Origin: Trichostrongylus colubriformis
Lineage: Eukaryota; Nematoda; Chromadorea; Rhabditida; Trichostrongylidae
DNA: 64,000 bases
Reading direction: 5' to 3'
Assembly: GCA_963978905.1 (NCBI GenBank)
Contig: OZ022259.1
Location: 48,626,727 to 48,690,726 of the forward strand
The notes under the pieces were generated by a model. It worked only from the letters and a program-made list of their open reading frames with translations. It had not been told where the DNA came from and did not search any database. Within the stretch, counting starts at the first letter, position 1, and each line of letters starts with the position of its first letter. Below are positions 1 to 12,000 of the stretch, in pieces. A program made the translations under genes and the position numbers.

Positions 1-329
1 CCGCTTTTTCCCTCCGAACAGCTTTTCAGCAATCTCTTCTGTACATACACGTGTAGTACAAGTCCACACGCATCTATAGGTGTTATTGTCTTCCATCTCC
101 CGGATAACCTTTTTCGGCAAAATAAACATATCAAAGGTCAACCTCATTTTCAATACGAAAATTTTCCTTTCAAAGGCGTTAGATAGGGAAAGGAAAAGTG
201 ATAGCCCGATGGAGCAGGATCAGGGCTATAAGGTGGATGGGGCAGCAATTTTTATCCAAGCTCGGAAATTTTTTGGCGAGTCACTTTTTTGGCAAGTCTT
301 CCCACTATTGAAAACCCAGCCTCAGCAGC
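1..329. other. No recognisable gene at left edge
   Basis: The first 330 bases have open frames but no motif or splice pattern that I recognise. They could be the left part of the adjoining mariner relic after heavy decay, or unrelated flank. Confidence 0.4.
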
Positions 330-753
330 TCATCATCGGTGTTCGAGAAAGCGCTGGAGGAGGTCCGCAATCACCCTCCTTCACGACAGCGCTTGTTCTC
401 ACGTTGCGAAGAGTACCCAGGCCAAGCTACAGGAGCTCGGCTGGGATGTCCTGCCCCACCCGCCATACTCTCCGGACACTGCCCCTTGTGACTATCACCT
501 CACCCATCCTCTTGAATCCTTCCTGGCCAAGAGAAAATTCGCTGATTATGACTTGCTGGCAAAGGCGACCGCTAACTTCTTCGACTCCCACTATCCAAAG
601 TTCTGGGAGGAGGGAATCAACGATCTACCTATGAGGTGGCAAAGTGTTGTCGATAACAATCGTGAATACGTTGTTGCCTATTTGTCGTTTGTTGGAAGAA
701 ATAATAATAAAAAGTGATGATCAAAAATCCTACAAGTCTTTTGGTACAGCCTA
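330..753 (+). pseudogene. Mariner transposase relic, C-terminal part with right terminal repeat
   Basis: The frame running to a TGA at 715-717 reads like the catalytic core and tail of a mariner (DD34D) transposase. A degenerate HDSACSHVAK stands at the second aspartate motif, followed by GWDVLPHPPYSPDTAPCDYH with the third aspartate, and then a tail ending WQSVVDNNREYVV. The upstream frame is shifted at about 370, and the first catalytic aspartate and the DNA-binding domain are not seen. Downstream, the sequence ending GGTACAGCCTAA at about 752 is the outer end of a mariner right terminal repeat next to a TA. This is a dead copy of a cut-and-paste transposon. It is distinct in sequence from the mariner at 20045. 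Confidence 0.75.
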
Positions 754-1369
754 ATATATGATAACGCCGTACTTTTCTCTTCCCCGAACATTCTATTGTG
801 CCTCAGACATAACTCGACCGCGACTGGAATAATATGACTTTCACTATTCCTGTGGAACCATACGTCACACCATTTCGAGGGTCCCTTAGCTAATACTTGT
901 CCATAATTATGAAGCTGAAAACCGTAAGCACGATAAACCATATCAGCTGAATCTCACCACTGAAAATCACCTAACCCCTCGACGGTCCGACGCCTCATCG
1001 TGGCGAGTGGGTGGCAATGGGACTGGATTGCGATGCGCAGCGGGAGTCTTTTGTTTCGGCAAATGCTCCTGGCAGGTTCAACCATGCTGAGAAGGAGTAA
1101 AGTCCTAGCCAAGAGCGGACCCCCTCCCCCCCTTCCCTCTGTTTCGATGGTTGAGGAAGGGGCCTGCGGACGCGCTGGCAACGCTTCGTCAGGACACCAG
1201 GGAACAAAACGCTCAACCAGCAGAAAAACAGCCTCAGTACCCCGCACATCGGGCTCTGCCGTCTCCGACGTCGGACGGTACGACAACCGGTGAGAGGCGA
1301 AGAAATCTCGGGTTGCGCAGGACGTCATGGATTCTGGACAACGACGACACACCTCGTACACGGCACGGA

Positions 1370-2066
1370 GACTGTTTCGTGCTCTGCACCTACAATGCCA
1401 GAACAGTCTCGACCAACGCCGATCTCCATGCTCTACTCGACGCTGCGACTCGCATCAAGTTCCATGTGATCGCGCTACAAGAAACAAAGAGCAGAAGAAC
1501 CGACGTACGACAGTCCAACGACGGGACTCTTGTTATCCGTGGAGAGAAGATCCCATCGCGGAATGTCGGAGGTGTTGGATTTGTCGTGCACCCGTCTGTC
1601 GTCCGCCACGTCGACTCTCACGAGATTCTGTCTCCTCGTCTAGCCATTCTACGCCTTCATCCACCGCATCAGAAGACCATCTCAATCATCAATTCTACTT
1701 ACCACACGCAGCAGCTGACGATTCCGAATTGGATGCGTTCTATGAACACCTGGAAGAAGTCATCCGCAAAGAGAAGTCCTTCTACAAATTCGTTGTCGGT
1801 GACTTCAACGCAAGATTAGGAAAAGGCAACAGCGAGGAATACAGGATCGGAAAATTTGGGATAGGCGATAGGAATGACAACGGAAGTCGTCTCGTTGACC
1901 TCATGTCTGCAGCACCTCTCTTCCATGGTAATTCGCTGTTTGAGAAGAAGGAACACCGCCGCTGGACATGGGAGTCACTCAATGGCACGACTCATGCTGA
2001 GATCGACCACATTTTAACAAACAGGAGATGGTGCCTCTACGACACCTCTGTGGTGCCATCTTTCTG
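1370..2066 (+). pseudogene. RTE endonuclease domain (decayed)
   Basis: The frame at 1370-1690 carries [11 protein letters not shown] and then VIALQETK, the first acidic motifs of APE-type LINE endonucleases, followed by GGVGFVVH. After a frameshift the second frame gives [10 protein letters not shown] at about 1795, which holds the conserved Asp and Asn. It then gives [18 protein letters not shown], the region corresponding to the SDH catalytic end. The domain nicks target DNA to prime insertion. The frameshift between the halves shows the copy is inactive. Confidence 0.8.
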
Positions 2067-2403
2067 CTGTGGATCCGTGGATTCATCGCGTTCTTCGGGC
2101 CAAAATCAGGTTCGACATTCGACTGGAGAAGAACACCTGTCACCGGCCGAAGGGGAGGAAGCAAGTCGTGTATGACGAAAACCTTCTGAACGAGGCACTA
2201 TCCTGTTATGACTGGCGAGTCGTGGAGGACCCGACCGAAGACTACGAGCTGCTTCTCAAAGGATTGCAAACCTGTGCTGATCTTGCATCTCCTCAACAAT
2301 CAAGCAGAAGCGATCGGATTTCATCGAACACCAAGATGCTGCTTGTGAGGAGGAGAAAATTGAGGCTGGATCCAAATCTTGAGCGACTGGTTATCAATGC
2401 CAG

Positions 2404-3668
2404 TTGCAGAAATGCGTTACAGGAGGATCTTGCGCAGTACAGGAAAAGAAAATTCTAGAGGCGGCGCAGGAAAGACGAAGTCTGAAGAAGTGCCGTCGGG
2501 ACCTCAACGAGTTCAGTATTCCGCTATCATCATTAAAAACTGAAGACGGAACTGTCACTACTTTCCGTTACGAGATGGAGTCAATCACGGAGAGGTTCTA
2601 CACCAATCTGTTCCGTTGCACACTACCCCTGCCAGATCCAGACATCCCCGCTGGTGGAACACCACTGAGGATTCTGCCGTCTGTAGTGCGAGTCGCAATT
2701 AGGAGTATGAAGAGCGGCACGGCTCCAGGGCCAGACAAGATCTCTGCCGATCTTCTTCGAGCAGGAAACCACGTCCTGCACTCACTACTCGCGGCACATA
2801 TGACGTCCTACCTTCAAAAGGAGCGGATCCCGGATCAGTGGAGGAGTTCGCGCACTGTCATCTTGCACAAGAAAGGTGACAGGGATGATCTTCGCAACTA
2901 CCGAGCGATTAGCTTGCTGAGCGTGCTCTACAAGCTCTTCACGAAGATCATCCTATCGCGAATATCGCGCACATTGGATGAGGCCCGGCCATACGAACAA
3001 GCTGGATACCGTCAGGGATTCAGCTGTATGGACCACATTCAAACCGTTGCGATGGTCACTGAAATCTGCAGGGAATACCATCTTCCCCTCGTCCGTACCT
3101 TCGTCGATTACGGAAAGGCCTTTAACAGCGTCGAAACGAATGCTATCCTGTCTGCGTAGGAAGACCAAGGAGTGGACGCGTCCTATATTCGAACACTGAC
3201 TGACTGGTACCACCGCTGTTCTACGACAATACAGCTCTTCCAACGCCCAATCAACATCTCCATCGAAAAGGGCGTTAGGCAAGGCGACACCATCTCGCCG
3301 AAGCTGTTCACTTCCGCATTGCAGGGGTGATGAAGTCGCTCGATTGGGACGACAAGGGCATATGTGGGAACGGGAAATTCCTCTCGAACCTTTGTTTCGC
3401 GGACGACATCGTCATCTTTTCGCGTAGTAGTAATGAAGAAGAGGCTATGCTCCGAGAGCTGAACGAAGCTGGAAGTAATTGTAAGATCGGACTGCGGATC
3501 AATCGGATGAAGACACAGTTCATGAAGAACGCCTGGTGCGATGGAGGAAATGTCAAAATCGACGGCTCTCCCATCGCCGAAACGAAGTCATACGTCTATC
3601 TTGGGCGTTCCATGAACATGGACAACGACATGAAGGAAAAGCGCGACAGAAGAAGGAGAGCTGCATGA
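2404..3668 (+). pseudogene. RTE reverse transcriptase domain (decayed)
   Basis: Ordered RT motifs are visible: GTAPGPDKISADLL, LRNYRAISLLSVLYK, YEQAGYRQGFSCMDHI, TFVDYGKAFNSVE (motif A), GVRQGDTISPKLF in the interrupted stretch about 3270-3310, and LCFADDIVIF at about 3390 (motif C, FADD). Motif A keeps the catalytic FVDY aspartate, but the usual AFD reads AFN. An in-frame TAG at about 3157 and a frame change near 3300 break the domain. Confidence 0.85.
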
Positions 3669-3689
3669 TCAGCCTAAGGGTCTATTGAA

Positions 3690-4140
3690 GAGGCCACCGA
3701 CCGGCTAAAGGATCCTGACCTACGCGCCCGTCTATTCGACTCGACAGTCCTTCCTGCTCTGTGTTACGCTGCCGAGACGTGGCCTGATACGTCAGCCACG
3801 GCGAAGTCCTTGCAGGTGACTCACAGAGCACTCGAGAGATGTCTTCTGAAGTACACGCGGCTATATCAATATCGTGCCGGGCTTCGCAGCTCCGATTTGA
3901 GGCAGATGTCTCGAGACCTTGCGGAATACGCATCGAAGGCCGAACACCGATGGGCCGGCCATATAATGCGGAGAGAAGACGATAGGTGAACAAGAAGAAC
4001 AGTGGAGTGGATCCTCTGGGATTGTCCACGTCCCCGCGGAAGACCTCCCAAAAGATGGGGAGATGTGTTCGTTGAAAACGTTAAACTAATGAGAAATTCC
4101 AGAACGGCTGATTTTCGTGGTCGCCACCAACGAAGTCAAC
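3690..4140 (+). pseudogene. RTE C-terminal region
   Basis: After the stop at about 3666 the same style of protein continues in fragments, for example RLFDSTVLPALCYAAETW and then CPRPRGRPPKRWGDVF. This cysteine/arginine-rich tail follows the RT in RTE elements of nematodes. It contains at least one in-frame stop near 3987. Confidence 0.7.
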
Positions 4141-4462
4141 GAACGAGCTAGATGACGATCGCGAAAGAACGAACCGAATGGAAACCGTGTTGGGGCCCGC
4201 ACAACTAGTGAAGACGGGCTATCTAAGTATCTAAGTAAGTAAGTAGACCACCTAAAAGCCACTCAGCCAGCCGATAATTTTTCTGATGACCTTGCAAAAT
4301 GCACTTTATGCACCGGAAATAACTTATGTAAAACTCTCATAACTTTCAGTTTAAGAGTCATATTGAAGTAAACAATAACTCAATTTGATCCTCATTATCC
4401 TTCAAATGATAACTCAGTGTAATCCTTCGTTGTTTTCAAAATTCAAGACTCCGAAAATCTGA

Positions 4463-4620
4463 GACCGCCGTCAGACTTTGCGATATCGCGGTTGTGCAAT
4501 TCTGCGATTTGGCGGCATCGCACCTTCGCACGTGATACTACGACCTTAAGATTGTGCAATGCCGCAACTTCGCGTGCGAAAGGGGATGCCACAAAATCGC
4601 AAAGTCTGACGGTGGCGGCC
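4463..4620. repeat. CG-rich foldback element, family CGTCAGACTTTGCGA
   Basis: The left end reads GACCGCCGTCAGACTTTGCG and the right end is its inverted complement (TCGCAAAGTCTGACGGTGGC), giving a 158 bp inverted-repeat element without coding capacity. Related arms occur at 22250-22292, 22812-22912 and 34862-34985. It lies 65 bp downstream of the last visible RhoGEF exon. Confidence 0.7.
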
Positions 4621-4684
4621 TGACATTTACTCTATTCATATTAGAACTGTTTAAAAGTATTGTCAAAGATTTTAAGCAACATAC

Positions 4685-4784
4685 CGCTAAATTATGAATA
4701 TGTCGTTGCGCTCTCAATAGAACCTCATGATCGGCATGCTCAGTAGGTGTATGCTTGATTAGTTGTTTGATAAGAAGTTCATAC
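4685..4784 (-). CDS. RhoGEF exon 16, end of DH domain
   Basis: Acceptor GTGATTCAG, donor GTATGT. It encodes [20 protein letters not shown], then [13 protein letters not shown]. This is the terminal DH helix (YxLLLxxLLKHTPxxHPDH). The donor shows the gene continues, but no following exon is recognisable before the RTE element. Confidence 0.85.
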
Positions 4785-5676
4785 CTGAATCACATCTCCT
4801 CAGACACGTTCACGACAAATCTTCAACGCTAATATTAAGGTGAAAGACACCCGGCCAAACACACTATCGCATGACAATAGAAATCAGACCAGCGCCTCTT
4901 ATGGCTCAATCTTTGTCAAAAAAAAGGTTTTGAGTTTGAAAATAGTTTGACTAGATCCTACACAAGAGTATTGTAGGCTGTAACTATAATGCATTTTTGA
5001 ATTAGAAAAAGTTACGAATAAACACCCCATGCGAATACTAGAGGTTGAAAGAGCGATTAAAAGAACACCACTTATAATGTTTCTATGCAAAGATTTTAAA
5101 CAGAAATCAGGGTTTTCTGAGGGTAAAGCACCATGGCCACAGCTACTACTAGTATAGCTTGGCTGATAAACCACAGTATTATATTCCACAGCATCATTAC
5201 AGTAATCATCCCCAAACCGAAAATTGAGTAGTTTGCGGGAGCCTCAATAAGATTTTTTCAAAGTTTTGGAGGCACTTTCTGAGAAGGTAATGGTCCATGT
5301 ACTAGTTCTTATAGGCTTTAACAAGATCCTCGAAAAGATCTGTCACACTGGAGACCATTCTCGATAGGAAAGCTTACCTGGGTACTCTCTGTATGGGTGA
5401 AATCAGCAAGGAATCAAGATCGAGCTTGTTTCGATGATCTCGACAGCATCGCTGAAAGGCGTTAATTGTCCATTGACTGAATTGACTATAATCGCTAACA
5501 ATCTGTAAACAGCTGCAAGTAGCATCCCCGGCACAAGCTAACCCTCCAGCCCGGTTGTAAAATACAAGAACATTTGTTTGTACTATGTGGCTTAATCGTT
5601 GTTTTGTTCTTTGCTTCTAACTACTCTGTTGTTGCCGGATCTTAAGCGCACAATGCGTTCGTAATAAAAAAGCAAG

Positions 5677-5707
<31 letters not shown>

Positions 5708-8700
5708 GTGAATAAATAAATAAAATCTGTTGTCAGGATCGAGCTTTGGGCCTATAAAACTTTTCAAGAAAAACGAATTCTCCTCCCAGACAATCTCCGA
5801 TGATACAACATATGACCATCGACTATCAGGTGGCTGTTACAAAGAGGTTGACGACAACCCTTCCCCCCACCCCAGAAAGAAAAACCACAAAGGAACAGAC
5901 GGTCGTCGAGCATTACTCAAAGAACCCAAATACCCATAAATGACTGGCTCTCAAATACTCAAATACGAACCCGTCATTTTCAACCTGAAACACAACCCCC
6001 ACTTGAGGATTCATCAACCCTTGCTTGACTTTTCTGTTGCGCCATATCCTTCACCCGAATATTCTACCAGTCAATCCTTCGATCAACAAATTCCCGAGCC
6101 TCTCTCTGAACGCATTCGCGGAGAAACCTGGCAACCACCATCTCTGCATTTTCTTATAGGATTGAAACGGGAATCTAATAAAGAAGTCGCGGTTCGAAAC
6201 TTAATCGGACTTCCTGAACACCCTTCGATCTACGGTACGAAACCCCGAAATTGGAAGCATTGGGAAATAAGTGAAGTCATAATCGTCCTAAACTAATCGA
6301 TAAATCGAAAAGGACTAGTTGAGAAAGAGGAACCCACGTTGTAGTATTTCTCGAAGGAAGGCTTGCCACGAGCCTGTGTGATAGCAGTTTTAGCAAATTT
6401 GAAGTTATCCACAAACGATATATACGTCTCGATCATTGATTGCTTGGAGAACTGAAAATTACTGGATTAAGACACTGCAAAATATTTTAAAAAATATTCA
6501 AGCTGACAAGATATGTATGCCACCAGCAATTTTACCTCCTTCTATCGATTCCATGAAAATTGTAGAGAAGTCGAGTGGAAGATCATGGACTTTCATTCAA
6601 GAAAAACTATCCAAGAGTAAGGAAGTCAAACTGTGTAACTGGCAATAGCGGGTCTCATGATACCCATGCAATAACAGTGTATGTCACCGATGATGTTCGC
6701 CGCGAGGTTGTCTCAGGACTACTTAACCAAAGAGTTTCACAAAATTGGAGAGAGACTCTAAAATAAAGTCCACTAGTAAGTCCATAGAACTCTCTTCCCT
6801 TCGACTCACCCCTTTTTGCTGACTATGAAAACTTGCAGTACCAAAAATTTTTTAAAAAATCAAGTACAATAATACAAAAACAAGCAAAGAAATGAAAAAA
6901 GGAATTAAACAAAAATAAATAAAATAAAGTCAATACACTAACATGTGCTAGAAGAACGTCTCCGATAACGCTATCTTTGTGCCATTCTTCAATTCTCGAG
7001 CTGAGAGCGGCAAGCAGTACCTTAATCAGGGAGACGCTCTACTGAACTGTAGTGCTCAAAATGAGACAATATGAAGGACTCACCTGATGGTGAGCCAACA
7101 CTTCTGGAACCTTGTAAAAGATTTTGTCAGCCAGTCCCGGCTCAATAAGCGTACATTCAAGCGGCTGTCGCAGTGGGCGCATATACTTCTGGAAATTTGA
7201 ATGCTCAAATTCAGGAACATGTTTTCAGGTAATCAGAGAGCAGGAGTGCCTACGCTACCATTACTTCTGTTTTTTTTATACGAAAACAACTGCATAGTTG
7301 GCTTTAAAGGCAATATCCTAGGAGGATGGAATTTTCACCGGTGAAAAAATACAGCTTATCTATCGAGAACCTCTGATCTTCTCCAAAACTGAACCGCATC
7401 CTAGGATAACAGGACTGACCGGATTTTATAAAAAATAGCTTCAACTTAATTAAAGACACCACTAGATGTAATTCTGGCCGATTCTGGATTCTGAAAGAAG
7501 GGAAGTAGTGCAACAGAAGAGAATGAGCAGCATGAAATCGTTAAAAACACAAGAAATAAGACTTCCTCCCACGTTCGAAGACATGTTTTAGCGCCCTCTA
7601 CGTGAAGGAAGCTACACATATCAAGGGCAGCTAAGCCATTTTTCCCAACACTTCTGAATCCTTTCATCAACCGTGAGGGTGTCTTCAGAGACAAAGGCGA
7701 AGGGGTAAAACGGTAGATTATGGAATAATCAGAAAATACATAAAATTAGGGTTGCTCAGCAGTGCTACAGTAGAGAAGAGAGGAAAACGGCGAAGAACCC
7801 TCAGAAATAGGAACCGCACACCCCTTTCTTTTCGCGTCCCTCTGCATCACTAGCGGGGGTAGACTGCAGACGGACGAGGGGCTAAGTCAGCCAGCCACGA
7901 ATCATTTCTTTTCATTTCTTCTGAAAGGGTATATTTGTTGCCAGAGAACATGTCTTCCCGGCTCCCACTTTCTCTTTACCCCAGTCGGTGCTTTTAAGTG
8001 CGCGAATTTTTCGGTTATCTCACTCACCGTAACTAAGAATTCCAACCCTTCGACGAATGACTTTTCTGTATCGTATAACTCTCGAGCGGCCAAATTTCGA
8101 ACGCTAAAATTGCAGTGAATCAGCTAAGGATGTGTGTCACAATTGAGAAGTGAGCATGTGAGTCACCCACTAATTTGTTTTACCTGAGGTGTTTCCTAAG
8201 ACTTGCTCGGGAACGCTTCTTCCATAGCAGCACATCCGCCTGTAATAGTGAATCCTCCATACGGCATTCTTCACCAGCAGATTCCGAAAAGCCAAAAGAA
8301 CGCCTGAAACTCTTCTTTTTTGTCGACCTAGCAGTAGTGAGTCATCAGATTTTTTTTTGATTCTTGGATTGTCAAGGCAAGACCATAAAGGGATGATGGG
8401 CGGGCTTATCATACGTGATACACCAAGTCTGATAAGCAACAGCTAAACATAATTCATGCGTAACTCCGTACTCACCATGAGATGGTCGGATGACGCTCTG
8501 GTGAACTTTGTCCAGAGCGAAAACTGCGCAAAAGTTTCGAGAATCGACTGACACCAGCTAAACTCTCAGAACTTTTGCCATCCAGTGAAGCGCTGAATAA
8601 ATCGTCCACGACTCCTCGTCGCCTGCTGAAAATTCATTTTCCCTTCATATTTCCAGCTTTTTCCACCATAAGCTTCGCACTATTCAACTTTTAAAGGTGT

Positions 8701-8983
8701 TTTGAAAATTATTTAAAAACGGTAGAATCATCCGCTTTTAAAACATGGTTTGGACGTCATTCGCACGGTCGGTAGTAGTCAAAATCGTTCGGGGCCTTAT
8801 GTCCAAACAAATACATCACCATTACTATCCCTACCACTACTAAATGTAACCAGCTTAGTGTGTCCGTCTGTCTGTCTGTCTGTCTGTCTGTTTGTTTGTC
8901 TGTCTGTCTGTTTTCTGTCTGTCTGTCTGTTATCTGTCTGTCTGTTTGTTTGTTTTTCTGTCTGTCTGTCTATCTGTCTGTCC

Positions 8984-9039
<56 letters not shown>

Positions 9040-12000
9040 TTCTGTCACAAAAATTCAGAACTACTTGAAGGACAACCTGTGAAGGTAGGGTCAATAGTGG
9101 GACGGGTAGTGCATGGGTGAAGGTAAGGAGCGCATTCAAGCAAAGCTACGCCTCTCACAATGGGAGGAGGCGTGTGCTGAAACGTCCGGTGCTCAGAAGA
9201 TTTCTAATTCAGTTCCAGAATGGCTCAGAAGTAGGAAGAAGTATGGAAAAGGTCAGCTATGGGTTGATGGAAGTGATGGAAAAGACCCGCCCACCGTGGG
9301 AGAAACGTGATCTGAATGGGAGGAGCTTACAACGAAAATTCGTAGCCGGTTCCACCTCAGCCTAGAAGCTCCGTTCAAGCTGCAATGGGTGCGGCATGAG
9401 TCAAGGGTATAAATCGTACACGGGCCATGCGAGACTCCGCCGCGAGCCCTTAACGCTGCAGTAGCGATATTTCAGCCTAAGCACCAATCGTTATCAAAAT
9501 TCACCTGCGAATCATTTTGCTGGCGCTGGAATCATATTCGTCCGTCTTGATTTTCGGATGAATTGCACTCCGTGTACTGAATTTCATGTTTCAAATCATT
9601 GGCCATAAATATCCACAGGATTAAAGGAATCGTACTTGAAAGAATGAGTTTTCCTATCACTCTTTACAGTGGCGGTCAAAAATACATATATGCGGTTTAG
9701 GACTCTAGTCATAACTTTTGTCGAACGTTACATTTGTCATTCAGGTTTTTGTGTTTTGGAGGCAATTGATACTCAATGAAGCAAAGTATCTCAGCTGGGT
9801 AGGACTGAAGGTGAAAATTGAAGGAATTATTTGACTGAAAACTCTGAAAATGACCAAACCTTTCAGAGCAATAAAAAGCTCATCAAAACTCATCGAAACG
9901 AGCAAGTGTGCAGAAAGTGACACGGAATATGACTAGTACTTTGTTACACGTCATTTGGAATCATGGCAGCACTTTACGGCACAGGGGCACGTACTTGGTC
10001 GTTCTCAGAGCTTTCAATTAAATAAAGTTTCACCTTCCACCCTGCACCCCACTATGCTGATATGCTTTGCTTCATTAAGTACCGTTTGCCTTCAAAACAC
10101 AAAAAATTGAATGAGAAATGTAAACGTCGACCAAACTTATGGTTAGAATCCAAAACGCATATATTTTTGATCGATACTGTATTTATGTTGTGATTACCTG
10201 ATAAAGGCCGCATGCAGAGTTCACGCGAAAAATTTAGAATCGGTTAAGATACAGCCTCTCAAAGTGGTGACAGAGTAGGCGGGTCTTCAGGGTGATGCCC
10301 CGCCTCGTCGTCCATACGGTCGGAGACGGAGACCGGGACTTTTTACGAAAGTTTCTATTCCCACTAGACAAATACAACATAAATATATGAGTAACAGAAA
10401 AACTCATATTTCCGTGCACGACCCCTTCAATGAATAGGTACACTCTGGTGATCGGAAATACTGGTAACTCCGCCGGTAGTGGCTCTTTTGTTTGTGGGTG
10501 AACGAAGATTGGATAGCATTATACTAGGATCATGAGAAACTGATAACAGTTTTATAACTAAGACATGGCCACGTTACGCTACTGCTTTAGTGGAAAAAGA
10601 CAGTTGGGCGACATATACCTGCTATCAATTAGGGAAGCTTCAAGCTTGCCATTATCAGCGACGGGTTTCTTCCATTTTTTACGAGCCATCTCCTTTTGTT
10701 AGCCCTCACAACCCTACAGAACAGGGTCAAGCCTCCGTTGAGGAATCCTCAACGGGGGGGGGGTCGTATTTGGTCCGCTAGGAGGAGGGTGGGGGGAAGG
10801 TCGTAATCGTTGAGGAGGCAGTGATCAACAAAATTTCTCAGGCTGAGGTCTAAAGGGTAAGAGGAGAAATGATAAAACCGATTATTAACATAATCATCAT
10901 GGGAACCTCATGCATGGCGCGATCTACAGCGAAGCCAACCAATGTCAATGACCTTTTCATTGGTACGCTGGCACCGATTTCACGTACAGAGACACCTCCG
11001 AAATTTGCCGATTAGCCGTGGGAAACGGCATCTATCCACGGGTATCACCGTGGGTGAATACCCCAGAAACTATGGGATCAAAAAGAAAAATTAGCTGATA
11101 TGGACTTTTTTCACATCTCTTACTACGATCACAAGTACGTAATCTGGTGTTAGCGGCCACTGTGCGGACCAGAAAGACGTTTGTTTCCATTGAGAAGGTA
11201 GATGAAATCCCATGCATGGCGCCTTCCACAGAGAAGCTGAACGACGCTTCTCGCCCACCCACTAGGTCTCCGAAAACGAAGGATGCATACTGAAGAAATT
11301 TCAGTAACAATGAATCGATTTTTTGGAAGAATCTTGAGAAGATCTCGCAAACTCGGCGAAAAAAAATTTTCCTCAACTAGCTTTTCTGAATTTTTCTTGC
11401 TTCGTTTTCAAGATATGGCATAGCTCAGGTGGCCATTCGAAAGCGACAACCTAGCAGACCACGCCCCACCAAAACGCACTCATATGGTTAAGACTGAAGG
11501 AAGTTATGGCCACTTGAATGAAACATTTCGAAATTTTCCTCATCTTATCCTCATCTGGAAACCCATATCGAGAACCAAGCACCCATTAAGGAAAGCAAGC
11601 GGCCAATAGATAGGTCTGAGGGAGTTATTAGGAAAACACTTTACAGCTGTTTAGAAGATTGGCTCTAGGTAAAGTTTAAAGTATTTTGAAAATGTCGCAA
11701 TTTAGCATGGGGAAGATAACGCGCTCCATCGTGGTCGCCGCACGCAGCCACAATAGCGACCAGCGATTAGATGGGGCGCTGTGGAGCGTATTACATGGCT
11801 CCTTCTTAGCTTTTCTTTTACCTTTTACCTTTTCTATTCTTATTTTTTAATCCTTTATGTCTTCCCTATGACTTGCATGACTATTAAGCCTTCTCCTTTG
11901 TCATCAGAGACGAGCACATTATCAGTGATCGGCAACGCTTTCGTTATAGAATATATATATTGGAATTGTAGGGTTCTTATTTTAGACGATTTTGTTTTGG

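Larger units (their letters stand above)
995..4246 (+). mobile_element. RTE-type non-LTR retrotransposon, nearly full length but degenerate
   Basis: An apurinic-type endonuclease is followed by a reverse transcriptase, the gene order of RTE-class LINEs. The 3' end is a short simple repeat (TATCTAAGTAAGTAAGTAG at 4228-4246), typical for RTE elements. The coding sequence is split by frameshifts (about 1700-1790, 2070 and 2400) and stops (about 2456, 3157 and 3666), so this copy cannot make a working protein. The 5' edge is uncertain (about 960-1000). It is oriented opposite to the RhoGEF gene whose most 3' visible exon ends at 4685. It therefore lies either in a 3' intron of that gene or just downstream of it. 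Confidence 0.85.

Noticed and set aside
1000..1361. Several overlapping frames at the 5' end of the RTE element
   Set aside because: They are GC-rich 5' UTR-like sequence of the retrotransposon. No domain is seen and frames overlap on both strands.
5940..6296. 118-codon plus-strand ORF opposite RhoGEF introns
   Set aside because: No domain, no splice or promoter support, and it overlaps a transcribed minus-strand gene. Chance is the simplest explanation.
8750..9139. Four long Cys/Ser/Leu or Thr/Asp/Arg/Gln open frames on both strands
   Set aside because: They are the (TCTG)n tetranucleotide repeat read in different frames.
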